Shown here one piece after another: positions 50,868-59,653 of a stretch of DNA of 64,000 nt. Made by a program: the position numbers and the translations under genes. The notes beneath the pieces are model-generated. The model ran no database searches. It was not told where the DNA came from and saw only the letters and a list, made by a program, of their open reading frames with translations. Numbering within the stretch: position 1 is the first letter of the stretch; each line of letters opens with the position of its first letter. The DNA comes from Desulfobaculum xiamenense (GTDB lineage Bacteria; Desulfobacterota; Desulfovibrionia; Desulfovibrionales; Desulfovibrionaceae): positions 558,001 to 622,000 of the forward strand of contig NZ_JAATJA010000002.1 of assembly GCF_011927665.1 (NCBI RefSeq), given 5' to 3'.

Positions 50868-52304
50868 ATGGCAGTCTTTTTTGCGTGTCTGTTTGCCCTG
50901 ATCGCGGGCTACTTCACCTACGGCAAGATCGTTGACCGCATCATGGGTCCGGACGAGAACCGGGTGACCCCGGCCTACGAGAAGCAGGACGGCGTGGACT
51001 ACATGCCCCTGCCCAAGTGGAAGCTCATTTTCATTCAGGTGCTCGACATCGCGGGCATCGGCCCCATCTTCGGCCCCATCCTCGGCGCGCTGTACGGCCC
51101 CGTGGCACTGGTGTGGATCGTGGTGGGCTGCATCTTCGCCGGAGCGGTGCACGACTACTTCAGTGGCATGCTCTCCGTGCGCAACGGTGGTGCCAGCGTG
51201 CCCGAGATCGTCGGCGAGTACATGGGCATGCCCGCTCGTCAGGTGATGCGCGTGTTCTCCGTGGTGCTGCTGCTTCTGGTCGGCGTGGTCTTCGTGCTGG
51301 CCCCGGCCAAGCTGCTCCACGGCCTGACCGGCATGAACACCGGCATCTTCGTGGCCTGCATCTTCGGCTACTACTTCCTGGCCACCATCCTGCCCATCGA
51401 CAAGATCATCGGCCGCCTGTACCCGGCCATGGGCCTTCTGCTGCTGGTGATGACCTTCTCCCTGTGCGTGGCCCTGTTCATGGGCGGCTATGACATTCTG
51501 CCCAACCTCGACATCGCCACCAACGTCCACCCCGCTAGCAAGCCCGTGTGGCCGCTCCTGTTTATCACGCTGTCGTGCGGCGCGATCTCCGGTTTCCATT
51601 CCACGCAGTCCCCGCTCATGGCGCGCTGCGTGAAGAATGAGCGCGAGGGACGCTCCGTGTTCTACGGTGCCATGATCATCGAAGGCATCATAGGCCTCAT
51701 CTGGGCCACCATCGGCATGTCCTTCTACAACTCCCCCGAGGCCCTCTCCGCCGTCATCGCGGCTGGTAGCCCCTCGGCGGTGGTCAACGAGGTCTCCAAC
51801 ACCCTGCTTGGCCCCGTGGGCGGCTTCCTTGCCGTCATCGCGGTCATCGTGCTGCCCGTCACCTCCGGCGACACCGCCTTCCGCAGCACGCGTCTCATCC
51901 TCGCCGAGACCTTCAAGATGGATCAGACCGCCGCGTCCAAGCGCCTGCTGATTGCCGTGCCCCTGTTCCTCGTGGGCTACGTGATCTCCACCCAGAACTT
52001 CTCCACCATCTGGCGCTACTTCGGCTTCTCCAACCAGACGCTGGCTATGCTGGTGCTGTGGTCCGCCGCCGTGTACCTCGTGAAGAGCGGCAAGTTCCAC
52101 TGGATCGCCACCGTCCCGGCGACCTTCATGACCGCCGTGTGCGCCACCTTCATCATGCAGGCCGAGATTGGTTTCGGACTGCCCATGGAGACCTCCATCA
52201 TGGGCGGTGTCGCCGCTGCCGTGATTGCGCTGGTCGCCTTCATGCTGAAGTACGGCTTCGGACGCGCAACGCGCATCGCCGAGGCCAACGGCTCCGCGAA
52301 CTAG
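50868..52304 (+). CDS. CstA/BtsT-family carbon starvation (pyruvate) transporter
   Basis: A 478-residue inner-membrane carrier of the CstA family, shorter than E. coli CstA (about 700) like the compact versions in anaerobes. It has about 12-13 membrane helices; family segments include IAGIGPIFGPILGALYGPV, GAVHDYFSGMLSVRNGG, HSTQSPLMARCVKNE and LPVTSGDTAFRSTRLILAE. E. coli CstA and BtsT import pyruvate or peptides; given the LytS/LytR pair upstream, pyruvate uptake is the likely role. GGAGGAGG lies 5 bases before the ATG. The gene ends in a strong terminator. Confidence 0.92.
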   Translation: MAVFFACLFALIAGYFTYGKIVDRIMGPDENRVTPAYEKQDGVDYMPLPKWKLIFIQVLDIAGIGPIFGPILGALYGPVALVWIVVGCIFAGAVHDYFSGMLSVRNGGASVPEIVGEYMGMPARQVMRVFSVVLLLLVGVVFVLAPAKLLHGLTGMNTGIFVACIFGYYFLATILPIDKIIGRLYPAMGLLLLVMTFSLCVALFMGGYDILPNLDIATNVHPASKPVWPLLFITLSCGAISGFHSTQSPLMARCVKNEREGRSVFYGAMIIEGIIGLIWATIGMSFYNSPEALSAVIAAGSPSAVVNEVSNTLLGPVGGFLAVIAVIVLPVTSGDTAFRSTRLILAETFKMDQTAASKRLLIAVPLFLVGYVISTQNFSTIWRYFGFSNQTLAMLVLWSAAVYLVKSGKFHWIATVPATFMTAVCATFIMQAEIGFGLPMETSIMGGVAAAVIALVAFMLKYGFGRATRIAEANGSAN

Positions 52305-52365
52305 CGCACAGCGTCGCATATCGCATGCATGCTCGGGGCGGCTTGCCGCCCCGGCTCCTCTGGAA

Positions 52366-52394
52366 GGCCGTCACCCATCGGGTGGCGGCCTTTT
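52366..52394 (+). terminator. terminator after the CstA-family gene
   Basis: GGCCGTCACCC (52366-52376) pairs with GGGTGGCGGCC (52380-52390), one G-T pair, followed by TTTT. A second hairpin (CGGGGCGG/CCGCCCCG around 52334-52353) lies just before it. Confidence 0.85.
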
Positions 52395-52466
52395 CGCGTG
52401 CGCGCGTCCGGTCGTTGCGGTGGAATGGAAAGATGGCGCTGGGCCGGGAGTGCGGTGCGCGGCGTG

Positions 52467-52483
52467 TTGGCACGCGCCTTGTA
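52467..52483 (+). promoter_or_regulatory. sigma-54 promoter for fliK-flgD-flgE
   Basis: TTGGCACG-N4-TTGTA with GG (52469-52470) 10 bases from the -12 pair, which is GT (52481-52482) rather than GC. All other consensus positions fit. It lies 26 bases before the fliK start codon. Confidence 0.6.
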
Positions 52484-52508
52484 CTTGTCCCCGCGAGGGA
52501 GTCCATAC

Positions 52509-54653
52509 ATGCAAATTTTTCCTACCATAAGCGATCTCGCAGACGACATCTTCGGAACCTCGGTGAAGGCCGCGCAGCCCGCCAAGACGGGCGATGGGCG
52601 TTTCTCGCGGTATTTCGAGACGCAGATGTCCCAGTACGGTCTGCACGCACGCAAGCTCGAACAGGACGACCTCGAACGGGTCGTGGACGACCATGTGCAG
52701 GGTGAGCAGGAACGCGTGTCCAGCCTGAGCGGATTCGCCGGAACTGCCGCCGCGTCCGTCGTGGGCGTCGCGGCCTCCGGGCCGGGCAAGGCGGCGCGTG
52801 GTGCGCTGGCGGCGAGCGCAGGGCAGGGCGGCAACGCTATCGCCGTGTTGCAGGCGCTGGCGGGCGTGAGAAACGCCGGGGATGCGCAGGCCGCGCCCGA
52901 TGCAGGTTCCGCGCTCGGCAAGCTCTCTGGAAAGCTCTCCGGGAAGACGGGAGCCAAGGGCGTTGCCGGGCTGAAGAATCTCAAGCTGACCCGGGAAGAC
53001 TTTGCCGACCTGCGCGAGGACCTGAAGGCCTTCGGGCTGACCCGCAGAGAGATCGACGCGCTTGGCGAGAAGATCACCAGCGAATCCGGCGTGACATGGG
53101 GGCAACTCGTGTCCGCGCTGGCCTCGCGCATGGGGGCTTTGGACAAGGCCGTGGTCGAGCTGACGCAGGACGAATCCCGCCAGTTGCAGAATCTTTTCCA
53201 GAAGATGGGCTTTGCTCCGCAGAAGGCCGAGTCCCTCGTGGGCGACCTGACGCGCGGCAAGTTCAGCTCCGTGTGGCAGGCCGTGGGTGACAAGCTCGCC
53301 TCCCTGCCGCCGGACGCGACCATCGACGTGAGCGCCGGTGAACTCGAATTGCTTGGCCGGACGGTGAAGCTGTCCGATCAGGCCATTGGACGCCTCAAGG
53401 CCCTGCTTGGCGGGCGTGACGGCGCGAGTGTCGGCGTGGCCGGGTTGCAGCAGATGATGACCCAGCTCAAGTCTGAGGTGGCCGCCGATGTCGAGGCCGA
53501 GGGCAACGCCATGCAGAAGTTGCAGGAAACCCTTGGCGCTATCCTCGAAAAGGCGCTGGCCCGTGCGGATGTGGCCGGACTGGCCGACGCGCGCGGCGGC
53601 AACGATGCCCGCAACAAGAAGGTGCTGGCCGAGAACGGACGTCGGGAGCGTGCTGCCGGTGCGCAGGCGCAGGGCGTGGCCGGGGCCGCCGGGGCCGCTG
53701 GTTCCGCCGGTGGCGTGGCCGAACGCATCCTGAGCGCCGATCCCAATGCTGCCCCGGCCCTGCGTCGGGCCGCCGCGGGCAAGGCCACTGCAGAAGCCGC
53801 CACGGGCGGCGACGTGCGCAACGCTGCCGAACTGGCTGCCCGCCATGGCGCGGCCGGACATGGCGCGAAGAATGGCGACCAGCCTGTCACTGTCCAGGGC
53901 GATGCGCCCCATACCCGCGCCGCCGAGAGCGGCGCGGCCGGGCACAAGGCCGCATGGACCGGTACCGGACGCGAGGGCGCTTCCGGCGAGGGGCAGGACG
54001 GCTCGCGCTTCGGCCGCAGCGGGGACGAGGGTACGTGGATGGAGTTCCTCGGCAAGGTGAAGAGCACCGGCAAGGACAAGGGCACGACGCAGACGCTGCT
54101 TGGTCAGGAGGCCGCTCGCGCCGCAGAGATTACCCACGCCGCGCTGCGCATGGCCACCGGGGCCGCGAAGCCCGAGACCCAGATGGACCGCGAGGCCGCC
54201 GCGCGCGTGATGCGTCAGGTGGAGACCGGCATCCTGCGCAACCTCTCGGGCGGGCGCAAGCAGATGGTCCTGAAGCTCGACGGCGCGGACCTCGGCAAGC
54301 TCAACGTGGTGCTCACCGTCCGCGACAAGGAAGTTTCTGCCGTTATCCGCGTGGACTCGCAGGACGCGGGCCGCGTGGTGGGCGATCAGCTCGCCCAGTT
54401 GCGCCAGACGCTGGAGAATCAGGGCCTCAAGGTGCAGCGCCTTGAGGTGCAGACCCAGTTGGCGGGCGATCAGTTTTCGCAGAACTGGCAGGGCGCGGGG
54501 CAGCACAACATGGCCCAGCAGCAGTCCAGCCAGGGCCAGTGGCGCGGCATGTGGCAGCAATTGCGTACCGAGGGCGAAGGCTTGGCCCGGGAAATGCACA
54601 ATGCCCTGGGAAAGGTAAATTCTTCCCAGAGCGGGCTTGATCTCTTCGCATAG
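52509..54653 (+). CDS. fliK: flagellar hook-length control protein FliK
   Basis: A 714-residue exported regulator of hook length. As usual for FliK, most of the protein is low-complexity and Ala/Gly/Lys-rich (two thirds of the length), with a conserved C-terminal Flg_hook domain (about residues 575-655: RNLSGGRKQMVLKLDGADLG, LNVVLTVRDKEVSAVIRVD, LRQTLENQGLKVQRLEV). A Gln-rich tail follows. GAGGGAG lies 8 bases before ATG 52509. It is first in an operon with flgD (17 bases downstream) and flgE, the standard hook gene order. Confidence 0.88.
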   Translation: MQIFPTISDLADDIFGTSVKAAQPAKTGDGRFSRYFETQMSQYGLHARKLEQDDLERVVDDHVQGEQERVSSLSGFAGTAAASVVGVAASGPGKAARGALAASAGQGGNAIAVLQALAGVRNAGDAQAAPDAGSALGKLSGKLSGKTGAKGVAGLKNLKLTREDFADLREDLKAFGLTRREIDALGEKITSESGVTWGQLVSALASRMGALDKAVVELTQDESRQLQNLFQKMGFAPQKAESLVGDLTRGKFSSVWQAVGDKLASLPPDATIDVSAGELELLGRTVKLSDQAIGRLKALLGGRDGASVGVAGLQQMMTQLKSEVAADVEAEGNAMQKLQETLGAILEKALARADVAGLADARGGNDARNKKVLAENGRRERAAGAQAQGVAGAAGAAGSAGGVAERILSADPNAAPALRRAAAGKATAEAATGGDVRNAAELAARHGAAGHGAKNGDQPVTVQGDAPHTRAAESGAAGHKAAWTGTGREGASGEGQDGSRFGRSGDEGTWMEFLGKVKSTGKDKGTTQTLLGQEAARAAEITHAALRMATGAAKPETQMDREAAARVMRQVETGILRNLSGGRKQMVLKLDGADLGKLNVVLTVRDKEVSAVIRVDSQDAGRVVGDQLAQLRQTLENQGLKVQRLEVQTQLAGDQFSQNWQGAGQHNMAQQQSSQGQWRGMWQQLRTEGEGLAREMHNALGKVNSSQSGLDLFA

Positions 54654-54670
54654 CCCGGACGAGGTGCAGC

Positions 54671-55396
54671 ATGCAGACGTACGACGCAGGAAACATCATC
54701 GGCAGAGCCGAAAAGGAACTCTACGATACCAGGAAGTTCACCGGAAAGTCCGAGCTGGACAAGGAGGACTTTCTGACCCTGCTCGTTGCGCAGCTGCAGC
54801 ATCAGGATCCCCTGAATCCCATGGACGACAAGGAATTCACCTCCCAGCTCGCCGAGTTCTCGAATCTGGAGCAGCTGACGGCCATCAACAAGGGTGTGGC
54901 CTCGCTGTCGCAGCAGACCATCCATCAGGAAATGGTCAACGCCTCCAACTTCATCGGCAAGGAAGTCCGCGCGCTCGGCGACAACCTGAGCATCCGCGAA
55001 GACGGTTCGGTGAGCCAGCTCTTCTACGCACTCAAGAGCGAGGCGCAGAAGGTGTACATGAACATTTTCGACAAGGACAGCAACATCATCCGCACCATCC
55101 AGCTCGGTTCGCAGGCCGCCGGGGAGCACGACTTCCAGTGGGACGGCAAGGACTGGAGGGGTAACGCTCTGCCCGAAGGCCTCTACTATGTGGCCCTTGC
55201 GGCGGAAGGCAAGGATGGTGAGGCCATCCTCACCCAGACCGAGGTTTCCGGACTGGTGGAGGGCGTGCAGTACGCCAATGGTCAGAATTACCTGCGTCTG
55301 TCCGACGGACGCGTCGTCGCCTTCAACTTCGTGAAGGAAGTCGTGAAGGCCTCGGCCGGGAACGAAACGGAGCAGGACGCTCCCACTGAGGAATAA
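54671..55396 (+). CDS. flgD: flagellar hook assembly (cap) protein FlgD
   Basis: A 241-residue scaffold protein that caps the growing hook. The N-terminal motif DFLTLLVAQLQHQDPLNPMDDKEF is diagnostic, followed by the FlgD Ig-like/tudor region with FQWDGKDWRGNALPEGLYYV. The C-terminus ends in an acidic tail (ETEQDAPTEE). It lies between fliK and flgE; AGGAGG precedes the flgE start 12 bases after its stop. Confidence 0.94.
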   Translation: MQTYDAGNIIGRAEKELYDTRKFTGKSELDKEDFLTLLVAQLQHQDPLNPMDDKEFTSQLAEFSNLEQLTAINKGVASLSQQTIHQEMVNASNFIGKEVRALGDNLSIREDGSVSQLFYALKSEAQKVYMNIFDKDSNIIRTIQLGSQAAGEHDFQWDGKDWRGNALPEGLYYVALAAEGKDGEAILTQTEVSGLVEGVQYANGQNYLRLSDGRVVAFNFVKEVVKASAGNETEQDAPTEE

Positions 55397-55408
55397 GGAG
55401 GTTCGGTA

Positions 55409-57037
55409 ATGGGTCTGTCAGCTTCCATGTGGACCGGCGTGGCCGGACTCGGAGCCCACGGTGAGCAGATGGGTGTCATTGGCAACAACATTGCCAACGT
55501 CAACACCGTCGGCTTCAAAGGCTCTCGAATGTATTTCGAGGACTTCATCAGCCAGGACGTGAACACCGCCGCGGGTATCGGACAGATCGGCCGAGGCGTC
55601 GGCATCGGTGCCATCTATGCTGACTTCGGCCAGAGCGGGTTCGAGACCACCACCGAGGCCACGGACCTCGGCATCGGCGGCCGCGGATTCTTCCGGGTGA
55701 AGGTCAAGAACGAGGAGACCAACTACTACACGCGAGCGGGCAACTTCCGCTTCGACAAGGACGGCTACCTCGTCGATCCCCACGGCTACGTGCTGCAGGG
55801 CTGGGAAATTCCCAGCAGTAGCGGCTCGTCCATCGCCTCGGGGCAGACCACCGGACAATCCTCCTCCACGTCGAGCATCAAGGGCACCGGCGCGCCCAAG
55901 GACATCCGCGTCGAAGGCTTCACCGCGCAGCCCAAGGCCACCGAGAACGTGACCATGGTCGTCAACCTCGACGGCACTGCCGGGCAGGACAACTCCACCT
56001 GGGCCGCCAATCCCTTCTTCAGCATGTTCAGCAACTGGGACGGACAGGCGGAGACGCCCCTTGGCGATACGCAGTTCGGCTACCAGAGCACCATCAAGGT
56101 CTATGACGAGGGCGGCACCGCCCACGAACTGACCGTGTACTTCGATCAGGTCACGGCGAGCAACTCCGGCGGCAATCAGTACTGGGAGTACATGGTCACC
56201 GTTCCGCCCAGCGAGGACGGTCGCACCATCGGCGGTGTCGCCGTCAATGGAACCTCCGCCGCGGGCATTATGATGGTTGGCTCGCTGACCTTCGACTCCG
56301 CCGGGCAGCTGCGCAACCAGAGCGCCTTCACCCTCGACGAGACGTCCACCGGCACCAACATCAAGGAACTGTCCAACTGGAAGGCCGCGGACTTCAATAC
56401 GGACGGCCAGCCCGTGTTCGTCGCCAACTTCACCTTGCAGTCCAACGCCAGCGTGGTCGGCGCGTCCAACGCCAAGCCCATCGCCGTCAACTTCGGCCTG
56501 ACCAACGGCGACCCCAACAGCGGATGGAGCACCGGAGCCACGGTCTCCAACGCTTCACAGGTCGGCACGGACATCAACAATCTGCCGGGATTCTCGGACC
56601 CCGTGCTGAACTCCAAGGCCACCACCAGCTTCGCCGGGTCCAGCTCCACGCAGTTCCAGTCGCAGGACGGCTACACCTTCGGCTTCCTGCAAAGCGTCTC
56701 GGTGGATCGCGACGGAATTCTCACCGGCCGTTACTCCAACGGTGTGGTTCTCGAACTCTATCAGGTGACGCTCTACGACTTCGTGAACAAGTGGGGCCTT
56801 AGGCGCGACGGATCGAACCTCTTCTCCGAGACGCGCGAATCCGGCGAGGCCACCGCAGGACCGGCCAACGCCAACGGCTACGGCAGCATCAACTCCAACT
56901 CCCTTGAGCAGTCCAACGTGGACCTCGCCAAGGAGTTCGTGAAAATGATCTCCACGGAGCGCGGATTCCAGGCCAACTCCAAGGTCATCACCACCACCGA
57001 CAACATGCTCCAGACCGTCATTTCGATGAAGAGATAG
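55409..57037 (+). CDS. flgE: flagellar hook protein FlgE
   Basis: A 542-residue hook subunit. The N-terminal rod/hook motif MGVIGNNIANVNTVGFKGSR and the C-terminal helix EFVKMISTERGFQANSKVI are characteristic; the central variable domains are Ser/Thr/Asn-rich. Length exceeds the 400-residue enteric FlgE, in line with other deltaproteobacterial hooks. It is the last gene of the fliK operon and ends in a hairpin. A second hook-type gene of similar sequence lies at 63023-64000. Confidence 0.93.
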   Translation: MGLSASMWTGVAGLGAHGEQMGVIGNNIANVNTVGFKGSRMYFEDFISQDVNTAAGIGQIGRGVGIGAIYADFGQSGFETTTEATDLGIGGRGFFRVKVKNEETNYYTRAGNFRFDKDGYLVDPHGYVLQGWEIPSSSGSSIASGQTTGQSSSTSSIKGTGAPKDIRVEGFTAQPKATENVTMVVNLDGTAGQDNSTWAANPFFSMFSNWDGQAETPLGDTQFGYQSTIKVYDEGGTAHELTVYFDQVTASNSGGNQYWEYMVTVPPSEDGRTIGGVAVNGTSAAGIMMVGSLTFDSAGQLRNQSAFTLDETSTGTNIKELSNWKAADFNTDGQPVFVANFTLQSNASVVGASNAKPIAVNFGLTNGDPNSGWSTGATVSNASQVGTDINNLPGFSDPVLNSKATTSFAGSSSTQFQSQDGYTFGFLQSVSVDRDGILTGRYSNGVVLELYQVTLYDFVNKWGLRRDGSNLFSETRESGEATAGPANANGYGSINSNSLEQSNVDLAKEFVKMISTERGFQANSKVITTTDNMLQTVISMKR

Positions 57038-57124
57038 ACCGTGACCGATTGACGCATACCGAATGCCTTTCCAACCGAATCCGCGCCCGGGTCATGCCCG
57101 GCCCGGCGCGGACCCCGAAAGCGA

Positions 57125-57155
57125 ACGCCCCCGCCAGCAACTGGTGGGGGCGTCT
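57125..57155 (+). terminator. hairpin terminator after flgE
   Basis: A 13-bp stem (57125-57137 with 57141-57153, one G-T pair) and CAA loop, followed by only a weak CTT run. It lies between flgE and the converging flaG gene and may act in both directions. Confidence 0.65.
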
Positions 57156-57201
57156 TGCGTTTCGTTTGGCGGGGAGCGTGGCGTCTTGCGCCGCAGGGGA
57201 G

Positions 57202-57573
57202 CTACAGCTCGCGGTCGAAGAAATTATGCGAGAGTTCCTTGATGGACGCCGCAAGGCGCATCACCTCGTCGGCGGGGACCTTGCGGATGACCTTGTGCCC
57301 GCTGGAGTCGCGCACCTCCGCCTGCATTTCGCCGGTATCCGCATTGACGTGGAACTTGAGGTCCACGCCCACGCTTATGGCGAAACGCTCCACCGGTTCG
57401 AGGACCGAGCGCGCCGCATCGACCTTCGCTATGCGTCGCGTCGCGTCGTCCTTGTGCTCGGGAAGCTGCTTCGTCGTGCCCTCGTCGCCGTGCGGACGGT
57501 CCTGCGTCCGCTCGATGCGCAGGTTCTGCTCGTAGGCCTGCGCGGCCTTGGCCAGAATTTCCGTGAGTTGCAT
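57202..57573 (-). CDS. flaG: FlaG family protein
   Basis: A 123-residue cytoplasmic protein. The first half is charged and helical; the second half is the FlaG domain (VDLKFHVNADTGEMQAEVRD then KVIRKVPADEVMRLAASIKE), with the common ending in an Asp/Arg-rich helix (NFFDREL). FlaG proteins affect flagellar filament length in several bacteria. The start at 57573 (MQLTEIL) is chosen over an open extension to 57615 that has no family similarity. Convergent with flgE and divergent from flagellin. Confidence 0.82.
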   Translation of the reverse strand: MQLTEILAKAAQAYEQNLRIERTQDRPHGDEGTTKQLPEHKDDATRRIAKVDAARSVLEPVERFAISVGVDLKFHVNADTGEMQAEVRDSSGHKVIRKVPADEVMRLAASIKELSHNFFDREL

Positions 57574-57863
57574 GGTTCCACCCCCTCGCCGCGTCCCGCC
57601 GACGGGCGGGTACATGAGGCTTCATTCACTTCATCGGCAATTTTGTCCACGGGTTTAGGGGTGGGCAGGGATGCGAAAACCTGTGTGTGGCGGGGACTTC
57701 TCGGCGGATGGTCAAAAGTTGAACAAGGCTGTGGCATTGCCTGCCGGGCCAAGCGTCATCCTGCCGACCCGGAGGGGGAAAAAAAGGCCGAAAACGGCAG
57801 TGTGGTGGGCGAATTTGAGAAGGTGCGTTTTATAACTATGTAGAATGTAACGATAAGTTGCTT

Positions 57864-57881
57864 TTGGCACGCGGTCTGCTT
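57864..57881 (+). promoter_or_regulatory. sigma-54 promoter of flagellin
   Basis: TTGGCACG-N4-CTGCTT with GG (57866-57867) and GC (57878-57879) exactly 10 bases apart. Transcription would start about 25 bases before the ribosome site AAGGAGG (57902-57908). It is the best-defined element in the 342-base gap between flaG and flagellin; I saw nothing else there beyond a possible GATAA-type sigma-28 remnant near 57851, which I do not count. Confidence 0.85.
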
Positions 57882-57915
57882 CTAGAAAGACAAGTCAAAA
57901 CAAGGAGGTTTTGAA

Positions 57916-58830
57916 ATGTCTTTGGTCATTAATCACAACCTGATGGCTATGAACGCGGCCAGAAATCTGAACATGAGTTATGGTCAGCTGGCTACGTCCA
58001 CCCGCCGCCTGTCTTCGGGCCTGCGCGTGGGAACGGCCGCCGACGACGCTGCGGGACTGGCAATCCGAGAGCTCATGCGCTCGGACGTGTCGACCCTGAA
58101 CCAGGGCATCCGTAACGCCAACGACGCCATCTCCATGGTGCAGACCGCCGACGGCGCGCTTCAGGTCATCGACGAGAAGCTCATCCGCATGAAGGAACTT
58201 GCGGAACAGGCAGCCACCGGTACCTACAACTCCGACCAGCGTCTGATCATCGACTCCGAGTATCAGGCCATGGCGTCGGAAATCACGCGAATCGCCACCG
58301 CCACGGACTTCAACCAGGTCCACCTGCTGGACGGCACCCTCACCGGCGCGATCCCCACGGATCATGACGGTTCCGGGCTCCAGCCCTCCGGTCCGATGAA
58401 GATTCACTTCGGCACCGGCAACGATTCGTCGGAAGACTACTATTTCATCTCCATCGGTGGTGCCACGGCCAGCCACTTCGGCATCGGCCTCGCTGCGGAT
58501 TCGGCAACCAGCCAGGGTGGCATGAGCATTTCCACCCAGTCGCTGGCGCAGGCCGCTCTGGCGGCGCTCGACGCGGCCATCATCTCGAAGGACAAGATCC
58601 GCGCCAACCTCGGTGCGTTGCAGAACCGGTTGGAGAACACCATCTCCAACCTTCAGATTCAGGCTGAAAACCTTCAGTCCGCCGAATCGCGTATCTCGGA
58701 CGTGGACGTTGCCACCGAGATGACCGAATTCGTGCGCAACCAGATTCTCACCCAGTCCGCCGTGGCAATGCTTGCCCAGGCCAACAGCCTGCCGCGCATG
58801 GCCATGCAGCTCATCGGCGGCGGCGGTTGA
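57916..58830 (+). CDS. fliC: flagellin
   Basis: A 304-residue filament subunit. The N-terminal D0/D1 region (LVINHNLMAMNAARNLNMSY, LSSGLRVGTAADDAAGLAI) and the C-terminal D1/D0 region (LGALQNRLENTISNLQIQAE, SRISDVDVATEMTEFVRNQI) are both complete, with a short central variable domain of about 90 residues. AAGGAGG lies 7 bases upstream of the ATG and a sigma-54 promoter lies at 57864. It sits next to flaG on the opposite strand. The CgeB-like and GT9 genes at 44716-47857 could modify it. Confidence 0.95.
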   Translation: MSLVINHNLMAMNAARNLNMSYGQLATSTRRLSSGLRVGTAADDAAGLAIRELMRSDVSTLNQGIRNANDAISMVQTADGALQVIDEKLIRMKELAEQAATGTYNSDQRLIIDSEYQAMASEITRIATATDFNQVHLLDGTLTGAIPTDHDGSGLQPSGPMKIHFGTGNDSSEDYYFISIGGATASHFGIGLAADSATSQGGMSISTQSLAQAALAALDAAIISKDKIRANLGALQNRLENTISNLQIQAENLQSAESRISDVDVATEMTEFVRNQILTQSAVAMLAQANSLPRMAMQLIGGGG

Positions 58831-58890
58831 TCCGGCCTCGGGCGTCTGATCGGCATCCTGCTGCGTCTTCTGCCCGACCAAAGACATATG

Positions 58891-58918
58891 CCGGGGAGGC
58901 CAATGGTGGTCTCCCCGG
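58891..58918. terminator. hairpin between flagellin and rnc
   Basis: CCGGGGAG (58891-58898) pairs with CTCCCCGG (58911-58918) with a 12-base loop; flanking CATATG/TATG give partial extension. No T run on either side, so a stabilising 3' stem or weak bidirectional terminator for the converging flagellin and rnc transcripts. Confidence 0.5.
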
Positions 58919-58936
58919 AATATGCCATTCCCGCCT

Positions 58937-59629
58937 CTAGCGTTTCTCCAGAAAATCGATGGCGCTGGCCGCTGCGTTCTGCTCGGCCTTCTTCATGCTC
59001 GCCCCTTCGGCGCGAAGCACGGTGCCGTTCGGCAGCGTGACCTCCACGACGAAGGTCTTGGCGTGCTCCGGACCCGTGCTGTCCGTCAGCACGTACACCG
59101 GGCGCTCCTTGAAGAGCTTCTGCGTCAGTTCCTGCAATCTGCTCTTGGCGTCCTTGACGCGCTTCACGTCGCAACTGGTGGGCCAGCGCTCTTCGAACAC
59201 GCACGCGATCACGGCCTTTGCCGCCGCGTAGCCTCCGTCGAGGAAGACCGCGCCGAATACGGCCTCCAGCGCGTCGGACAACAGCGAGTCGCGCTCGCGT
59301 CCGCCCTGCTGCTCTTCGCCCTTTCCCAACTGGATGAGCTGGTCCAGATGAAGCTCGCGAGCCACGTCGGCCAGCGCAGGCTCACTCACGAGCCGCGCCC
59401 TCAGACGCGTCAGCTGGCCTTCCGGCGCATCCGGAAAGCGCGCGAACAGCATCTCGGAAGTGCACAACTCCAGAACGGCGTCCCCGAGGAATTCGAGACG
59501 TTCGTTGTCGCCCGCATCCTCGCCGTGTTCGTTGGCATAGGAACTGTGAGTCAACGCCGTTTGCAGGAGCTTGACTTGCATAAACCGATGGGAAATAGTT
59601 TCCTGCAGTGTTTCGAGGTCCTGATTCAT
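58937..59629 (-). CDS. rnc: ribonuclease III
   Basis: A 230-residue dsRNA endonuclease. The catalytic signature [14 protein letters not shown] is at about residues 42-55; [17 protein letters not shown] holds the second pair of metal ligands; the dsRNA-binding domain follows ([19 protein letters not shown] to [16 protein letters not shown]). Length is normal. The start at 59629 has GGAG about 9 bases upstream; the open frame extends to 59740 but without similarity. It is divergent from the acyl-CoA synthetase gene with only 24 bases between the two starts. Confidence 0.95.
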   Translation of the reverse strand: MNQDLETLQETISHRFMQVKLLQTALTHSSYANEHGEDAGDNERLEFLGDAVLELCTSEMLFARFPDAPEGQLTRLRARLVSEPALADVARELHLDQLIQLGKGEEQQGGRERDSLLSDALEAVFGAVFLDGGYAAAKAVIACVFEERWPTSCDVKRVKDAKSRLQELTQKLFKERPVYVLTDSTGPEHAKTFVVEVTLPNGTVLRAEGASMKKAEQNAAASAIDFLEKR

Positions 59630-59653
59630 CTTGTACTCCGCACGTAGGTCATC

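Noticed and set aside
57836-57856. Possible sigma-28 promoter (CGATAA) ahead of flagellin
   Set aside because: Only the GATAA core is present and no matching TAAA-type -35 is found at the right distance; the sigma-54 promoter at 57864 is much better.
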